NCBI RefSeq assembly: GCF_004011825.1
Contig: NZ_RKLO01000004.1
Location: 351,801 to 415,800, forward strand
Source of the DNA: Rhodococcus xishaensis
GTDB taxonomy: Bacteria; Actinomycetota; Actinomycetes; Mycobacteriales; Mycobacteriaceae
Reading direction: 5' to 3'
DNA: 64,000 nt
Shown: in pieces, positions 19,295-28,718 of the stretch
How the letters are laid out: the number at the start of each line of letters is the position of its first letter
Numbering within the stretch: position 1 is the stretch's first letter
Program-made: the position numbers and the translations under genes
Notes under the pieces: model-generated
Database searches by the model: none
What the model was told of the DNA's origin: nothing
What the model saw: the letters and a program-made list of their open reading frames with translations, nothing else

Positions 19295-19924
19295 CTAGCG
19301 GACGCCGAGGCGCGACAAGATGTCGGCCTCGACGCCGTCGAGTTCCGCGGAGATGGCGTGGTGGGCCTGCTTGCGACGCGCGGGAGACATCTGTTCGGCC
19401 GAGCGGACGGCGGTGCCGAGGTCGGTCAAGCGCGAGCGGATCGCGGATGCGAACTGCTGGGTCTCCGCGTCGGCGGGGTGACGGGCGACGATTTCGTCGA
19501 TGGATTTCTCGGCGCCGGCGATGCGGGCGCTGAGCCTGGCGCCGTGACCGGTGTACTCGCCGAGACGATCGACCGCGATGCCCATCTGTTGGGCACGTTG
19601 GGCGTCGATCTGGGCGCGCAGAGCCGTTGCGCCACGGTAGGCGATCGGCACGATGATGGGGGCGAGCAGGCGCGCGACACCGAGATAGCGGCGCAGCTTC
19701 GCGACCGTCAAGCCCTTCTCCGACGCCTTGATGGCGGCCTTCTCCTGTGCCTTGAGTGTGGCGATCTGGGCCTTGTCGACCTTTTTCTGCGCCTTCCTGT
19801 CCGCGCGGTTCTTCTTGCGGTCGTTCTTCGCGCCGAGCTTGGCCTCGAGCTTGGCCTTGTGTTTGAGCGCCTTCGCCTCGGCCTTGCGCCTGGCGCGCCG
19901 CGTACGTTTCTTGAACAACCCCAC
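19295..19924 (-). CDS. DUF6474 family protein
   Basis: 209 aa, ATG 19924. The N-terminal ~75 residues are strongly basic and helical (FKKRTRRARRKAEAKALKHK, then Lys/Ala/Glu runs), consistent with a coiled coil or nucleic-acid contact. One hydrophobic stretch (YLGVARLLAPIIVPIAYRG) and a helical C-terminal half follow. I recognise it as the DUF6474 group of mycolata; no function is known. First gene of the stretch leading to copC and copD. Confidence 0.7.
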   Translation of the reverse strand: MGLFKKRTRRARRKAEAKALKHKAKLEAKLGAKNDRKKNRADRKAQKKVDKAQIATLKAQEKAAIKASEKGLTVAKLRRYLGVARLLAPIIVPIAYRGATALRAQIDAQRAQQMGIAVDRLGEYTGHGARLSARIAGAEKSIDEIVARHPADAETQQFASAIRSRLTDLGTAVRSAEQMSPARRKQAHHAISAELDGVEADILSRLGVR

Positions 19925-20080
19925 TGGAATGGCCCCTCCATCTGGTGTTTCGGTGCAGGCGCGGACCGCGTCACGGCCTATCTGTGCTTGTTCCTGATCG
20001 CCGCTTTCGGCTTTACCCTAGGTGAGCACATAATCTTGCACATCGTGTGTTCCCCCAACGGTCCGCAGGAAGGCGCCCCC

Positions 20081-21634
20081 GTGCTGCTCGAGCCGGGAGC
20101 TCTTACGCGGTGCCGACACCGGATCCATCTCGACGCCACCTACCCCGACCAGCTCGCTGCGGCCCCCCAGGACATCGGGGTCAAGCAGCGGCAGGAAGCG
20201 GCGGCCGCGCAGCGTGAGGCGGTGCGTATCCGGCTCATGGATGCCGACCCCGACGCATGGGTGCGGATCGCGCCCGACGAGCCGCAGCGTGCCCACGCAA
20301 CCCTCGAGGCGTGCCGGGCCGGTGCAACCAAGATCTGGGGCGCGGCGCTGCCACCCGAACGTGACACAGGTCGGCGCGGAGGCGCCGAGATCCTGCTGCG
20401 GGACGCCGAGCTCGGCGGCTACATCCCCGTCATCGTCGTCAACCACAAGGTCACCGATCCGGGCCGCGGAGCGACCACGTCGGGGCTGTTCGAATGGGCG
20501 CCGACGATCGACGAGACCCGCAAGGTCCGCTCACACCTGCGCGACCAGATGAGGTTGGCGCACCTGTACCGGATGCTCGAGCGGCACGGTCTGGCCAGCC
20601 CGTCGCTCCAGGGGGGTGCGATCGGCTACGGCGCCGACTGCGTCCTCGTCCACGACCTGGCCGAGATCCTCGACGACTACGACGAACGGTTCGCCGACCG
20701 GATCGCCGTCGCCCGCGGCGAGGCGGCGACGGTGCCGTCGCAGATCAGCGAGTGCCGCTCGTGCCCGTGGTGGGAGGGCTGCCGAAAGAAACTCGAGCAG
20801 ACCCGCGACGTGTCGCTGGTGGCGTCCGGGGCGCGCGCCGAAGTGCTGCGCGCGCGGGGAGTGCGCACCATCGACCAGCTCGCCGCGTGGGAGGGCGAGG
20901 CCCCGGAGGAGTGGCCGAACAACTCGTTCCACGACACCGTCGTCAACGCGAAGGCTTGGCTCGCCGGGGTGCCGCTGGTGCGCCGCAACGAGACGGTGAC
21001 CGTGACCCGCGCCGACGTCGAGGTCGACATCGACATGGAGAGCTACCAGGAGCACGGCGCCTATCTGTGGGGGACGCTGCTCAACGTCGCGGGCACGTCC
21101 GTGTACCGGCCCTTCGTGAGCTGGGATCCGGTGCCCACTGTCGACGAGGCGCGCTCGTTCGCCGAGTTCTGGACGTGGCTCATGGCCGAGCGCGCCGCCG
21201 CAGCAGCTACCGGAAAAACCTTTGCCGCGTACTGCTATTCGCGTACAGCGGAGGACAAGTGGCTGCTGGACTCGGCCCGACGCTTCGCCGGCGTGGAGAG
21301 GGTGCCCACCGTCGAAGAGGTCCGCGAGTTCATCGACAGCCCCCAGTGGGTGGACATCTACCAGGCCGTCGACGAGAACTTCGTGTGCCCGAACGGCAAG
21401 GGACTCAAGAAGATCGCGCCCATCGCCGGCTTCAACTGGCGCGACGCCGAGGCCAGCGGGGAGGCCTCGATGAGTTGGTACCGCGAGGCCGTCGGCTACG
21501 ACGGGGAACCCGACCTGGAGCAACGCCGACGGCTGCTCGAGTACAACGAGGACGACGTCATCGCCACCAAAGTGCTGCGCGAGTGGATGAGCGAGCGGGC
21601 GGTCGACGAGATCCCGCACGAGTCGGAGCTCTAG
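20081..21634 (+). CDS. TM0106-type RecB-like nuclease with RNase H-fold exonuclease domain
   Basis: 517 aa from GTG 20081, with AGGAAGG 8 bases before it; longer frames upstream run antisense through DUF6474. The N-terminal half is a RecB/Cas4-like nuclease with an iron-sulfur-type cysteine set: Cys in LTRCRHRIHLD and three in ECRSCPWWEGCRKK. The C-terminal half is an RNase_H-like (DEDD) domain with VDIDMES at its first acidic motif and YNEDDVIAT at the last. Family members occur singly in actinobacterial chromosomes and are thought to take part in DNA repair or processing; the substrate is not established. Confidence 0.85.
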   Translation: MLLEPGALTRCRHRIHLDATYPDQLAAAPQDIGVKQRQEAAAAQREAVRIRLMDADPDAWVRIAPDEPQRAHATLEACRAGATKIWGAALPPERDTGRRGGAEILLRDAELGGYIPVIVVNHKVTDPGRGATTSGLFEWAPTIDETRKVRSHLRDQMRLAHLYRMLERHGLASPSLQGGAIGYGADCVLVHDLAEILDDYDERFADRIAVARGEAATVPSQISECRSCPWWEGCRKKLEQTRDVSLVASGARAEVLRARGVRTIDQLAAWEGEAPEEWPNNSFHDTVVNAKAWLAGVPLVRRNETVTVTRADVEVDIDMESYQEHGAYLWGTLLNVAGTSVYRPFVSWDPVPTVDEARSFAEFWTWLMAERAAAAATGKTFAAYCYSRTAEDKWLLDSARRFAGVERVPTVEEVREFIDSPQWVDIYQAVDENFVCPNGKGLKKIAPIAGFNWRDAEASGEASMSWYREAVGYDGEPDLEQRRRLLEYNEDDVIATKVLREWMSERAVDEIPHESEL

Positions 21635-21670
21635 CGCCCGACCTCGGGGGCACCGCGTGCCCAGACGGCG

Positions 21671-21699
21671 AGGCCCCGGGACCGAGCGTCCCGGGGCCT
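21671..21699. terminator. Bidirectional terminator
   Basis: 12-bp perfect stem AGGCCCCGGGAC / GTCCCGGGGCCT with a 5-base loop, between two converging genes. Confidence 0.75.
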
Positions 21700-21714
21700 G
21701 GCGTGCGTCGGTGA

Positions 21715-22479
21715 CTACCGCGGCGCCATGCGCAGCGCGCCGTCCATGCGGACGGTCTCGCCGTTGATGTAGTCGTGCTCGGTGAGGAACTGCGCCAGCT
21801 GCGCGTACTCGTCCGGGCGGCCCAGGCGGGACGGGAACGGGATGCCGGCTTCGAGGTTCTCGCGGTACTCGTCGGTCACGCCGGCGAGCATCGGGGTGTC
21901 GATGGTGCCGGGGGCGATGGTGTTGACGCGGATGCCGACCTGCGCGAGATCGCGTGCTGCGGTGATCGTCATCGCGTGCACGCCGCCCTTGGACGCGGTG
22001 TACGCGATCTGGCCGATCTGCCCCTCGAACGCCGCCACCGACGCGGTGTTGATGATGATGCCGCGCTGACCGTGGTCGTCGACCGTCGGCAGGTGCTGCA
22101 TGGCGTTGGCCGCCAGCCGCATCACGTTGAACGTGCCGATCAGATTTACGTTGACGACGGTGCGGAACAGCTCCAGCTGGTGGGGGCCGCTCTTCGACAG
22201 GATCCGGCCCGCCCAGCCGACACCGGCGCAGTTGACGACCGCGCGCAACGGGATCCCCGACTCGCCGATCTTGTCGAGCGCCGCCTGCACGTCGTCCTCG
22301 TTCGTGACGTCTCCGGCGATGAACGTCACGCCCGCGGGCGCCTCGCCGGCCCGCTCGATGGACGGCGCCAGGTCCAGCCCGAACACCGTGGCACCGGCGT
22401 CAACGAAACGCTTCGCGGTCGCGGCCCCCAACCCGGAGGCCGCTCCGGTGATCAGTGCCGCGGTTCCCTGGATATCCAC
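21715..22479 (-). CDS. SDR dehydrogenase, 3-hydroxyacyl-CoA dehydrogenase type II-like
   Basis: 254 aa from GTG 22479, preceded by AAGGGG. Motifs TGAASGLGAATAKRF, NCAGVGWAGR, active site YTASKGGVHAMT, NTIAPGTIDTPML. The spacing, VFGLDL after the first strand and the C-terminal HDYINGETVRMDGALRM closely resemble HSD10-like 3-hydroxyacyl-CoA dehydrogenases that work in beta-oxidation of fatty or sterol side chains. No other beta-oxidation gene is next to it. Confidence 0.85.
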   Translation of the reverse strand: MDIQGTAALITGAASGLGAATAKRFVDAGATVFGLDLAPSIERAGEAPAGVTFIAGDVTNEDDVQAALDKIGESGIPLRAVVNCAGVGWAGRILSKSGPHQLELFRTVVNVNLIGTFNVMRLAANAMQHLPTVDDHGQRGIIINTASVAAFEGQIGQIAYTASKGGVHAMTITAARDLAQVGIRVNTIAPGTIDTPMLAGVTDEYRENLEAGIPFPSRLGRPDEYAQLAQFLTEHDYINGETVRMDGALRMAPR

Positions 22480-22604
22480 TGCTGTTCCCCTTCGTCTCGG
22501 CTCGGCCGACCTCGGCCGGCGACTATGTTCTGCACCATAACGCGGGGGCGGAAGATCTGGGGCTCGGGCTTCGGCAACAAATACGTGCGGATTGCTTCGC
22601 GGTG

Positions 22605-22976
22605 TCAGCGGCCAGCATCGATCCCGCCGAGCGCCTGCGCGTTCGCCTCCTCGGCGGCGCCGAACCTCGCTGCGATCTTCTCGAACACTGCCTGCATCTG
22701 CTCGACGACGGCGATGTGGTCGCCGAGGGCCTGGTCGAGGGCGTAGTCCCCGCCCGAGGCCTTCTGTTCGAACTTGCGGGCCAGAGCGATGCCAGAGGGA
22801 AGGTGGCCGAGGCCGTCGATTCTGGCGAGTCCCTGAGCGTACCGCTGGAGATCCATCAGTTCTTCTCGCAACTGTCCACAGCGTGCGGCGCACTTCTCGG
22901 CGACACCGGGCTCTAGATAGAGCTCGCCACCGTCGACCAGTTCACCGAGTTCTGTCCACGAAGGATTCATCCACAT
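22605..22976 (-). CDS. Small helical protein paired with DUF3558 lipoprotein (copy 2)
   Basis: 123 aa, ATG 22976. Predicted almost wholly helical, without signal peptide: MWMNPSWTELGELVDGG, a CAARC pair, ARKFEQKASGGDYALDQAL, and a Glu/Ala-rich tail EEANAQALGG. Size and helical-hairpin look recall type VII (ESX/WXG100-like) substrates, but no WXG or YxxxD motif is present. Very similar along its length to 23630-24001, so it is one half of a duplicated two-gene cassette. Starts 16 bp after the lipoprotein stop. Confidence 0.7.
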   Translation of the reverse strand: MWMNPSWTELGELVDGGELYLEPGVAEKCAARCGQLREELMDLQRYAQGLARIDGLGHLPSGIALARKFEQKASGGDYALDQALGDHIAVVEQMQAVFEKIAARFGAAEEANAQALGGIDAGR

Positions 22977-22992
22977 GATCGAGCCTCTCTCG

Positions 22993-23538
22993 TCAGCGGG
23001 GCAGGGAGGGTTCGAGGAGTTCCGCGTTCTCGATCGCTTGAGGACAGGGGCTTTCCGTCGGTGGCAGACCCCTGCCGAGACTCGTCTGAACCATCAGTGT
23101 GTCCGGGCCAACGGCGAGCACTACGTCACAGTGCTCGTTGCGGCGGTCGGACGTCTCCCGAACCGTGAACGCCTCGCGCCCAGCGAGATCGATCGGGGTG
23201 ACGTGGATGAACCGTTCATTCGTGAGAATCGTGTCGAGTGATATTCCCGTGGCGAAGATCGTGAAGTAGAAGGCACGGTCGGGCTCATTCCAGCGGCACA
23301 GGCTCCAGCCCGGCTGCTTGACGCCCAAGATGTCGCGACTCTCCGATGCCGGATCGACGCCGATCGCGAGCAGTACATCCTCCGGGACGCTGCACGGATC
23401 GAACACTGGCTCCCCGGCCTGCGCCTTTGTCTCGGCCTGCTCCTCACTCGCCGACCCGCAGCCGACAAGACCCAGCACACTGACCGCGGCGACGATCGCG
23501 CCGCCCCAACGTCCCACGAACCCCACGCTTCTCCTCAT
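22993..23538 (-). CDS. DUF3558 domain lipoprotein (copy 2)
   Basis: 181 aa, ATG 23538. Signal peptide with lipobox LVGC (SVLGLVGCGSASEE), so it is lipid-anchored outside the membrane. The DUF3558 pattern is clear: FDPCSVPEDVLLAIGV, then GWSLCRWN, a likely Cys-Cys pair. A third cysteine pair may form between HCDVV and CPQAI. DUF3558 proteins are common in mycolata and have no proven role. It differs from copy 1 mainly in the linker after the lipobox and in the middle loop. Confidence 0.85.
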   Translation of the reverse strand: MRRSVGFVGRWGGAIVAAVSVLGLVGCGSASEEQAETKAQAGEPVFDPCSVPEDVLLAIGVDPASESRDILGVKQPGWSLCRWNEPDRAFYFTIFATGISLDTILTNERFIHVTPIDLAGREAFTVRETSDRRNEHCDVVLAVGPDTLMVQTSLGRGLPPTESPCPQAIENAELLEPSLPR

Positions 23539-23629
23539 TTCCGCAGCGCCATTTCCACAGCGCCCGGCTCATCGAATCAGACGCGTCTGGATGACGCGTG
23601 GTTCCCCGGTGGGAGAGTGGGCTGAACGT

Positions 23630-24001
23630 CTACTGCCCGGATTCGATCCCGCCGAGTGCCTGCGCGTTCGCCTCCTCGGCGGCGCCGAACCTCGCAGCGA
23701 TCTTCTCGAACACCGCCTGCATCTGCTCGACGACCACGATGTGGTCGCCGAGGGCTTGGTCGAGGGCGTAGTCGCCGCCCGACGCCTTCAGTTCGAACTT
23801 GTGGGCCAGGGCGATACCTGAGGGTAGGTGGCCGAGGCCGTCGATGGTGGCGAGACTTCCGGCGCGGTCTTGGAGTGCTATCAGTTCGTCTCGCAGTTGT
23901 TCACACCGGGCGGCGCACTTCTCGGCAATGCCCGGCTCGAGGTAGAGCTCGCCATCGTCGACCAGTTCGCCGAGTTCTTTCCACGAGGGATTTATCCACA
24001 T
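23630..24001 (-). CDS. Small helical protein paired with DUF3558 lipoprotein (copy 1)
   Basis: 123 aa, ATG 24001, 13 bp after the lipoprotein stop. Same build as the copy at 22605-22976: PSWKELGELVDDGELYLEPG, CAARCEQL, FELKASGGDYALDQALGDH, VEQMQAVFEKIAARFGAAEE. Lys replaces Thr at residue 8 and charged residues vary; the C-terminal half is nearly identical. No export signal. A cytoplasmic partner, or a substrate of a signal-less secretion system, are both possible. Confidence 0.7.
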   Translation of the reverse strand: MWINPSWKELGELVDDGELYLEPGIAEKCAARCEQLRDELIALQDRAGSLATIDGLGHLPSGIALAHKFELKASGGDYALDQALGDHIVVVEQMQAVFEKIAARFGAAEEANAQALGGIESGQ

Positions 24002-24014
24002 GATCGGCCTTCCG

Positions 24015-24563
24015 TCAGCGGGGTAGGGATAGTTCGAGGAGTTTCGCGTTCTCGATCGCTCGCGGGCAGGGGCTTTCCGACATGGGCAGCCCCTTGGCGA
24101 GACTCGTGCGGATCATCAGGGTGTCCGGTCCGGCGGCGAGCACGACGTCGCAGTGCTCGTTGCGGCGGTCGGACGTCTCCCGAACCGTGAACGCCTCACG
24201 CCCGGCGAGATCGACCGGGGTGACGTCGACGAACCGTTCATTCGTGAGAATCTCCTCGAGCGGCCTTCCAGTGGCGAAGATCGTGACCAAGAAGGAGATG
24301 CCGGGGGAATCGTTCCAGTTGCAAAGGCTCCAGCCCGGCTGTTTGACACCCAAGATGTCGCGCTCTTCCGACTCCGGGTTGACGCCGATAGCGAGCAGTA
24401 CATCCTGTGGAACGCTGCACGGATCGAACACTGGCTCCCCGGCCTGCGCCTTCGTCTCCGCCTGCCCATCGCCGCCCGAACCGCAGCCGACCAGCGCCAA
24501 CACACTGACCGCGGCAACGACCGCGCCGCCCCATCGTCCTACGAACCCCACGCTTCTCCTCAT
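24015..24563 (-). CDS. DUF3558 domain lipoprotein (copy 1)
   Basis: 182 aa from ATG 24563; a GTG two codons upstream is also in frame. Signal peptide and lipobox LVGC (SVLALVGCGSGGDG). DUF3558 core FDPCSVPQDVLLAIGV and GWSLCNWN, then FVDVTPVDLAGREAFTVRET and HCDVVLAAGPDTLM. It heads the run of four genes (lipoprotein, helical, lipoprotein, helical) on the minus strand, likely one transcript, although ~90 bp separate the two cassettes. Confidence 0.85.
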   Translation of the reverse strand: MRRSVGFVGRWGGAVVAAVSVLALVGCGSGGDGQAETKAQAGEPVFDPCSVPQDVLLAIGVNPESEERDILGVKQPGWSLCNWNDSPGISFLVTIFATGRPLEEILTNERFVDVTPVDLAGREAFTVRETSDRRNEHCDVVLAAGPDTLMIRTSLAKGLPMSESPCPRAIENAKLLELSLPR

Positions 24564-24686
24564 TTCCACAGCGCGATTTCCACAGCGCCCCGCTCATCGA
24601 ACTAGACGCATCAGGACCGCACTCGGTTCCATCGAAGACACGCGTCGTGACCGGCGGTGATGCGCGACACGTTTTCAAAGATACGA

Positions 24687-24702
24687 TCACGATATATCGT
24701 GA
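24687..24702. promoter_or_regulatory. 16-bp perfect palindrome, candidate PadR operator
   Basis: TCACGATATATCGTGA lies 31 bp before the padR start, between padR and the divergent lipoprotein cassette. PadR regulators commonly autoregulate through such AT-centred palindromes. A related half-site (GATACGAT) is just upstream at 24680-24687. Confidence 0.6.
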
Positions 24703-24733
24703 GTGTGTCGGTTAAGAACGGAAGGAGAAACCG

Positions 24734-25378
24734 ATGAGCAATATGAATCGCCGGCGCGGCCGGGACGATGCGGACGCACCCTTGCGAGCCTGGGGCGAGG
24801 GGGCAGGCCGCCGACGCCACCATCACCGCCCGTTCGACGCGGAGGATCCGCGCGGACCGGGCAGGCGCGGCGGGCGAGGTCGCGGTCGCGGCCACGGCGG
24901 GCCCCAGGGTCGCGGCGGACCGCGTCGCGCAGGCCGAGGCGACGTGCGCGCGGCCGTCCTGCTGCTCTTGAAAGAGGACGCGATGTACGGCTACCAACTG
25001 ATGCAGACCATCACCGACCGCACCAACGGGGCCTGGCGTCCCAGCGCGGGCGCGATCTACCCCACCCTCCAGCAGTTGGAGGACGAAGGCATGGTGCACA
25101 CCTCAGCGGAGGGGGGCCGCAAGCTGGTCAAGCTCACCGAGTCCGGCCGCGCATACGTCGAGCAGAACGCCGAATCCTGGGGCGACCCATTCGCATTCGC
25201 GGGATCGGGCCCGGATCTGCGTGGGCCGCTGCGTGATCTGCACGGGGCGGCCCGTCAGGTTCAGATGTCTGGCACGGCGGCTCAGGTCGCCGCGGCCGAG
25301 AAGATCCTCGCCGACGCCCGTCGTGCCCTGTACATGATCCTGGCCGGCGACGACGCCGCCGACCAGGACACCCCGTGA
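24734..25378 (+). CDS. PadR family transcriptional regulator with basic N-terminal tail
   Basis: 214 aa, ATG 24734 with GGAAGGAG. Residues 1-~70 are low complexity, Gly/Arg/His rich (RRGGRGRGRGHGG; three His in RRRHHHRPF), probably disordered and DNA- or metal-binding. The PadR winged helix follows: DVRAAVLLLLKEDAMYGYQL, GAWRPSAGAIYPTLQQLEDEG, then the wing KLVKLTESGRAYVE. The C-terminal helices form the dimer arm. The His-rich tail leaves a metal-responsive role open. Its palindrome and position suggest autoregulation and perhaps control of the divergent lipoprotein cassette. Confidence 0.85.
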   Translation: MSNMNRRRGRDDADAPLRAWGEGAGRRRHHHRPFDAEDPRGPGRRGGRGRGRGHGGPQGRGGPRRAGRGDVRAAVLLLLKEDAMYGYQLMQTITDRTNGAWRPSAGAIYPTLQQLEDEGMVHTSAEGGRKLVKLTESGRAYVEQNAESWGDPFAFAGSGPDLRGPLRDLHGAARQVQMSGTAAQVAAAEKILADARRALYMILAGDDAADQDTP

Positions 25379-25394
25379 CACTTCGTTCGAGCGC

Positions 25395-26813
25395 TCAGGA
25401 CGGGTCCTGGATCCGCGCCCAGGGCCTGGCGGACTCGAGCTCGTAGGCGAGTTCGAGGAGTGTGCGTTCGTCACCGTGGTTCGCGGAGAAGTGTGCGCCC
25501 AGCGGCAGGCCCGTCGAGGTCTGGTGCAGGGGCAGTGAGATCGCGGGACCGCCCGACGCGTTGTTGATCGGGGTGAAGGCCACGTAGTTCACGAGCCGCT
25601 CGAACAGCGTCTCGAAATCTTGTGCGGGGGAAAGGTATCCGAGCTTCGGAATGGTGTGTGAGAGAACAGGGGACACCACGACGTCGTACTTCTGGAACAT
25701 CCGCGCGTAGATGCGGGCCGTGCGCTGCAGCCGGTACAGCATCCGCGGTGTCTCGATCATGTGCTTGCGATACATGGCGTCAAGTCCGCGGCTGAGGTTG
25801 TCGGTCTTGGCCGCGTCGAACGTCGGCCCGAACATTCGCTTGCCTCCGGTGAGGAGCGCAAACGACAGGAAGCCCCAGTACAGCTTGAAGTCGCGCATGA
25901 ATTCCTCGCCGACCGGCAGCGTGGCCTCTTCGACATGGTGGCCGAGTTCGGCGAGCAGGTCGGCGGTGGACTGCATGGCCTTCCGCGTCTCGTCGTCGGT
26001 GGGCACCCCGGTCACCGAGTCCACGATCACCCCGACCCGAAGGCGCGTCGACCCCGGTCCCTCGACGAGTCGGATGGGCGGCAGTTTCGGATTGCGGTAG
26101 TAGCTCTCGGCCGCGGCGGAGAACCGGGCACTGTCGCGCACCGACCGGGTCACGACGCCCTGCCCGACGATCCGGATCGGCATCGACTTGTCGAGCGAGT
26201 TGGCCACCGTGCGGCCGCGAGTCGGCTTGAGTCCCACGAGTCCGCAGGCGGCGGCAGGGATCCTGATGGAGCCCCCACCATCGTTGGCGTGGGCGAACGG
26301 CAGCACCCCGGCGGCGACCAATGCGGCGGAGCCGCCGGAGGACGCGCCCGGGGAGTACTCCGGGTTCCAGGGATTGCGGACGGGATCGGCGTCCGGATAC
26401 TCGGTGGACGCGCTGAACCCGAACTCGGGCAGCCGGCTCTTACCGATCGGCACCGCGCCCGTCGAGAGGAACTGGTCGACGAAGTCGTCGTTCCGGGGTG
26501 CCGGGGCGGGCGTGAACGCCGCGCTGCCGTGACCGGTGGGGAGACCCGCGAAATCGACATTGTCCTTGAGGATCGTCGGGACGCCGGAGAACACCCCGCG
26601 GCGGGGAGCGTTGGACTTCTCGAGCGCCCGCTCGAAGTCCTCGGTTTGGATCCCGTTCAGAACGCCCTGCACGGCCTCGGCCCGGTCGATCGCGGCCTGG
26701 ACCACCTCTCGCGCCGACACCTCGCCGGACGCGATGCGCGCGGCCACTCCGGTCGCATCGAGGTCACCCAAGGCGTCGTCACGGAAGGCATGGACATGCA
26801 GGTTTTCAGTCAT
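25395..26813 (-). CDS. Amidase signature family amidase
   Basis: 472 aa, ATG 26813. Ser-cisSer-Lys triad visible: Lys in ILKDNVDFAG, cis-Ser in GASSGGSAALVAAG, nucleophile Ser in NDGGGSIRIPAAACG, followed by LVGLKPTRGR. It hydrolyses C-N bonds of amides. The C-terminal NNASGGPAISLPL and GAHFSANHGDE are family-typical. The substrate is unknown; family members act on aryl and aliphatic amides or on glutaminyl-tRNA, but the lack of gatB/gatC nearby argues against GatA. No signal peptide. Confidence 0.9.
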   Translation of the reverse strand: MTENLHVHAFRDDALGDLDATGVAARIASGEVSAREVVQAAIDRAEAVQGVLNGIQTEDFERALEKSNAPRRGVFSGVPTILKDNVDFAGLPTGHGSAAFTPAPAPRNDDFVDQFLSTGAVPIGKSRLPEFGFSASTEYPDADPVRNPWNPEYSPGASSGGSAALVAAGVLPFAHANDGGGSIRIPAAACGLVGLKPTRGRTVANSLDKSMPIRIVGQGVVTRSVRDSARFSAAAESYYRNPKLPPIRLVEGPGSTRLRVGVIVDSVTGVPTDDETRKAMQSTADLLAELGHHVEEATLPVGEEFMRDFKLYWGFLSFALLTGGKRMFGPTFDAAKTDNLSRGLDAMYRKHMIETPRMLYRLQRTARIYARMFQKYDVVVSPVLSHTIPKLGYLSPAQDFETLFERLVNYVAFTPINNASGGPAISLPLHQTSTGLPLGAHFSANHGDERTLLELAYELESARPWARIQDPS

Positions 26814-26894
26814 TCCCGGAGTCTAGGGGACCCGGGCGCGCTTCTGGACGATTCCAGCGGAGCCGGGCGAACAGGGCGTCTTCCGGCGCGATAA

Positions 26895-27899
<1,005 letters not shown>

Positions 27900-27927
27900 G
27901 GAACTTCCTGACCAGGCAGGAACGCAG

Positions 27928-28635
27928 CTAGGAGGACACGTGGGCCGTGTCGATCTGCTCCGCAGGTACGCCGGAACGCGTGCGCCGCGTCAGCCATCGG
28001 ATGCCTGCGATCGCCGCCGAGACGGCCACCACCACGCCCGCAGAGATCGTGCCGGCCGGGGTGTCCGGGAACAGTGCCTCGAGCACCAGCCACGCGCCGA
28101 ACGCGAAGAACAGCACCGCGGCACCGACCCGGACGAGAACCTCCGGCAGGTGCCTGCCGAGGAGTGCGCCAACGACGATGGCGAGGGCGTCTGCGGCCAC
28201 CATGCCGACAGTCGAACCGATCCACACGCCCACCCAGTCGTGGTCGGCGGCGAGGGTGACGGTGGCGAGCATCGTCTTGTCGCCGAGTTCGGCGAGGAAG
28301 AACGCCGAGGTGACGGCCAGGAACACTGACCCGGTCACCTTCTGGGCCCGTCGCTGCTCGTCGTCGGACAGGCTGTCGCCGCGCAACGTCCACAGACCGA
28401 AGATCACGAAAGCGAGGCCGGCGAGAATCGAGATCGCCGTGGTGGGCAGCGATGCGCCGAGGAAATGGCCGACGCCGACGGAGACGAGGTGGACGACCGT
28501 GGTTGCGAAGGTGATGCCTGCGAGCACCATCCACCAGCGGTGGCGCAGCGCGAACGTCATAGCCATGAGCTGGGATTTGTCGCCCAGCTCGGCGACGAAG
28601 ATGACGCCGAAACTCAGCAGGATCGCGGCTGACAA
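27928..28635 (-). CDS. GDT1/TMEM165 family divalent cation (Mn2+) exporter
   Basis: 235 aa from TTG 28635. Two repeats of three helices, each with the signature ELGDK (VIFVAELGDKSQL and FFLAELGDKTML), which forms the ion site. Bacterial members (for example MneA) export Mn2+. The leader contains a Mn2+ riboswitch, which supports this function. From memory it occupies the place of Rv3848, downstream of sodA and an Rv3847-like gene. It converges on nrdF. Confidence 0.9.
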   Translation of the reverse strand: MSAAILLSFGVIFVAELGDKSQLMAMTFALRHRWWMVLAGITFATTVVHLVSVGVGHFLGASLPTTAISILAGLAFVIFGLWTLRGDSLSDDEQRRAQKVTGSVFLAVTSAFFLAELGDKTMLATVTLAADHDWVGVWIGSTVGMVAADALAIVVGALLGRHLPEVLVRVGAAVLFFAFGAWLVLEALFPDTPAGTISAGVVVAVSAAIAGIRWLTRRTRSGVPAEQIDTAHVSS

Positions 28636-28644
28636 TTCCTCGGA

Positions 28645-28689
28645 CCTCCTCCGGTTCTAGTTCTCGGAGGATGTCGGGAACCTTCCTCC
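28645..28689 (-). promoter_or_regulatory. Expression platform: competing anti-Shine-Dalgarno pairings
   Basis: Three complementary segments follow the aptamer on the minus strand: GGAGGAA (28689-28683), ATCCTCC (28672-28666) and GGAGGAGG (28652-28645, the ribosome site before TTG 28635). ATCCTCC can pair either with the first, leaving the ribosome site free, or with the third, hiding it. This suits translational switching by the riboswitch; which state manganese favours is inferred to be ON. Confidence 0.55.
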
Positions 28690-28718
28690 GGCCCGAACAC
28701 GATGGACGTGTCCACGGC

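Noticed and set aside
18953..20080. Long N-terminal extension of the nuclease ORF
   Set aside because: It runs antisense through the DUF6474 gene; GTG 20081 has a good ribosome site and the family length.
20494..21714. 406-codon Arg-rich ORF overlapping the TM0106-type nuclease
   Set aside because: Same strand, other frame; the nuclease frame holds all catalytic motifs.
25395..26813. GatA subunit of the amidotransferase
   Set aside because: No gatB or gatC nearby and the flanking motifs resemble general amidases.
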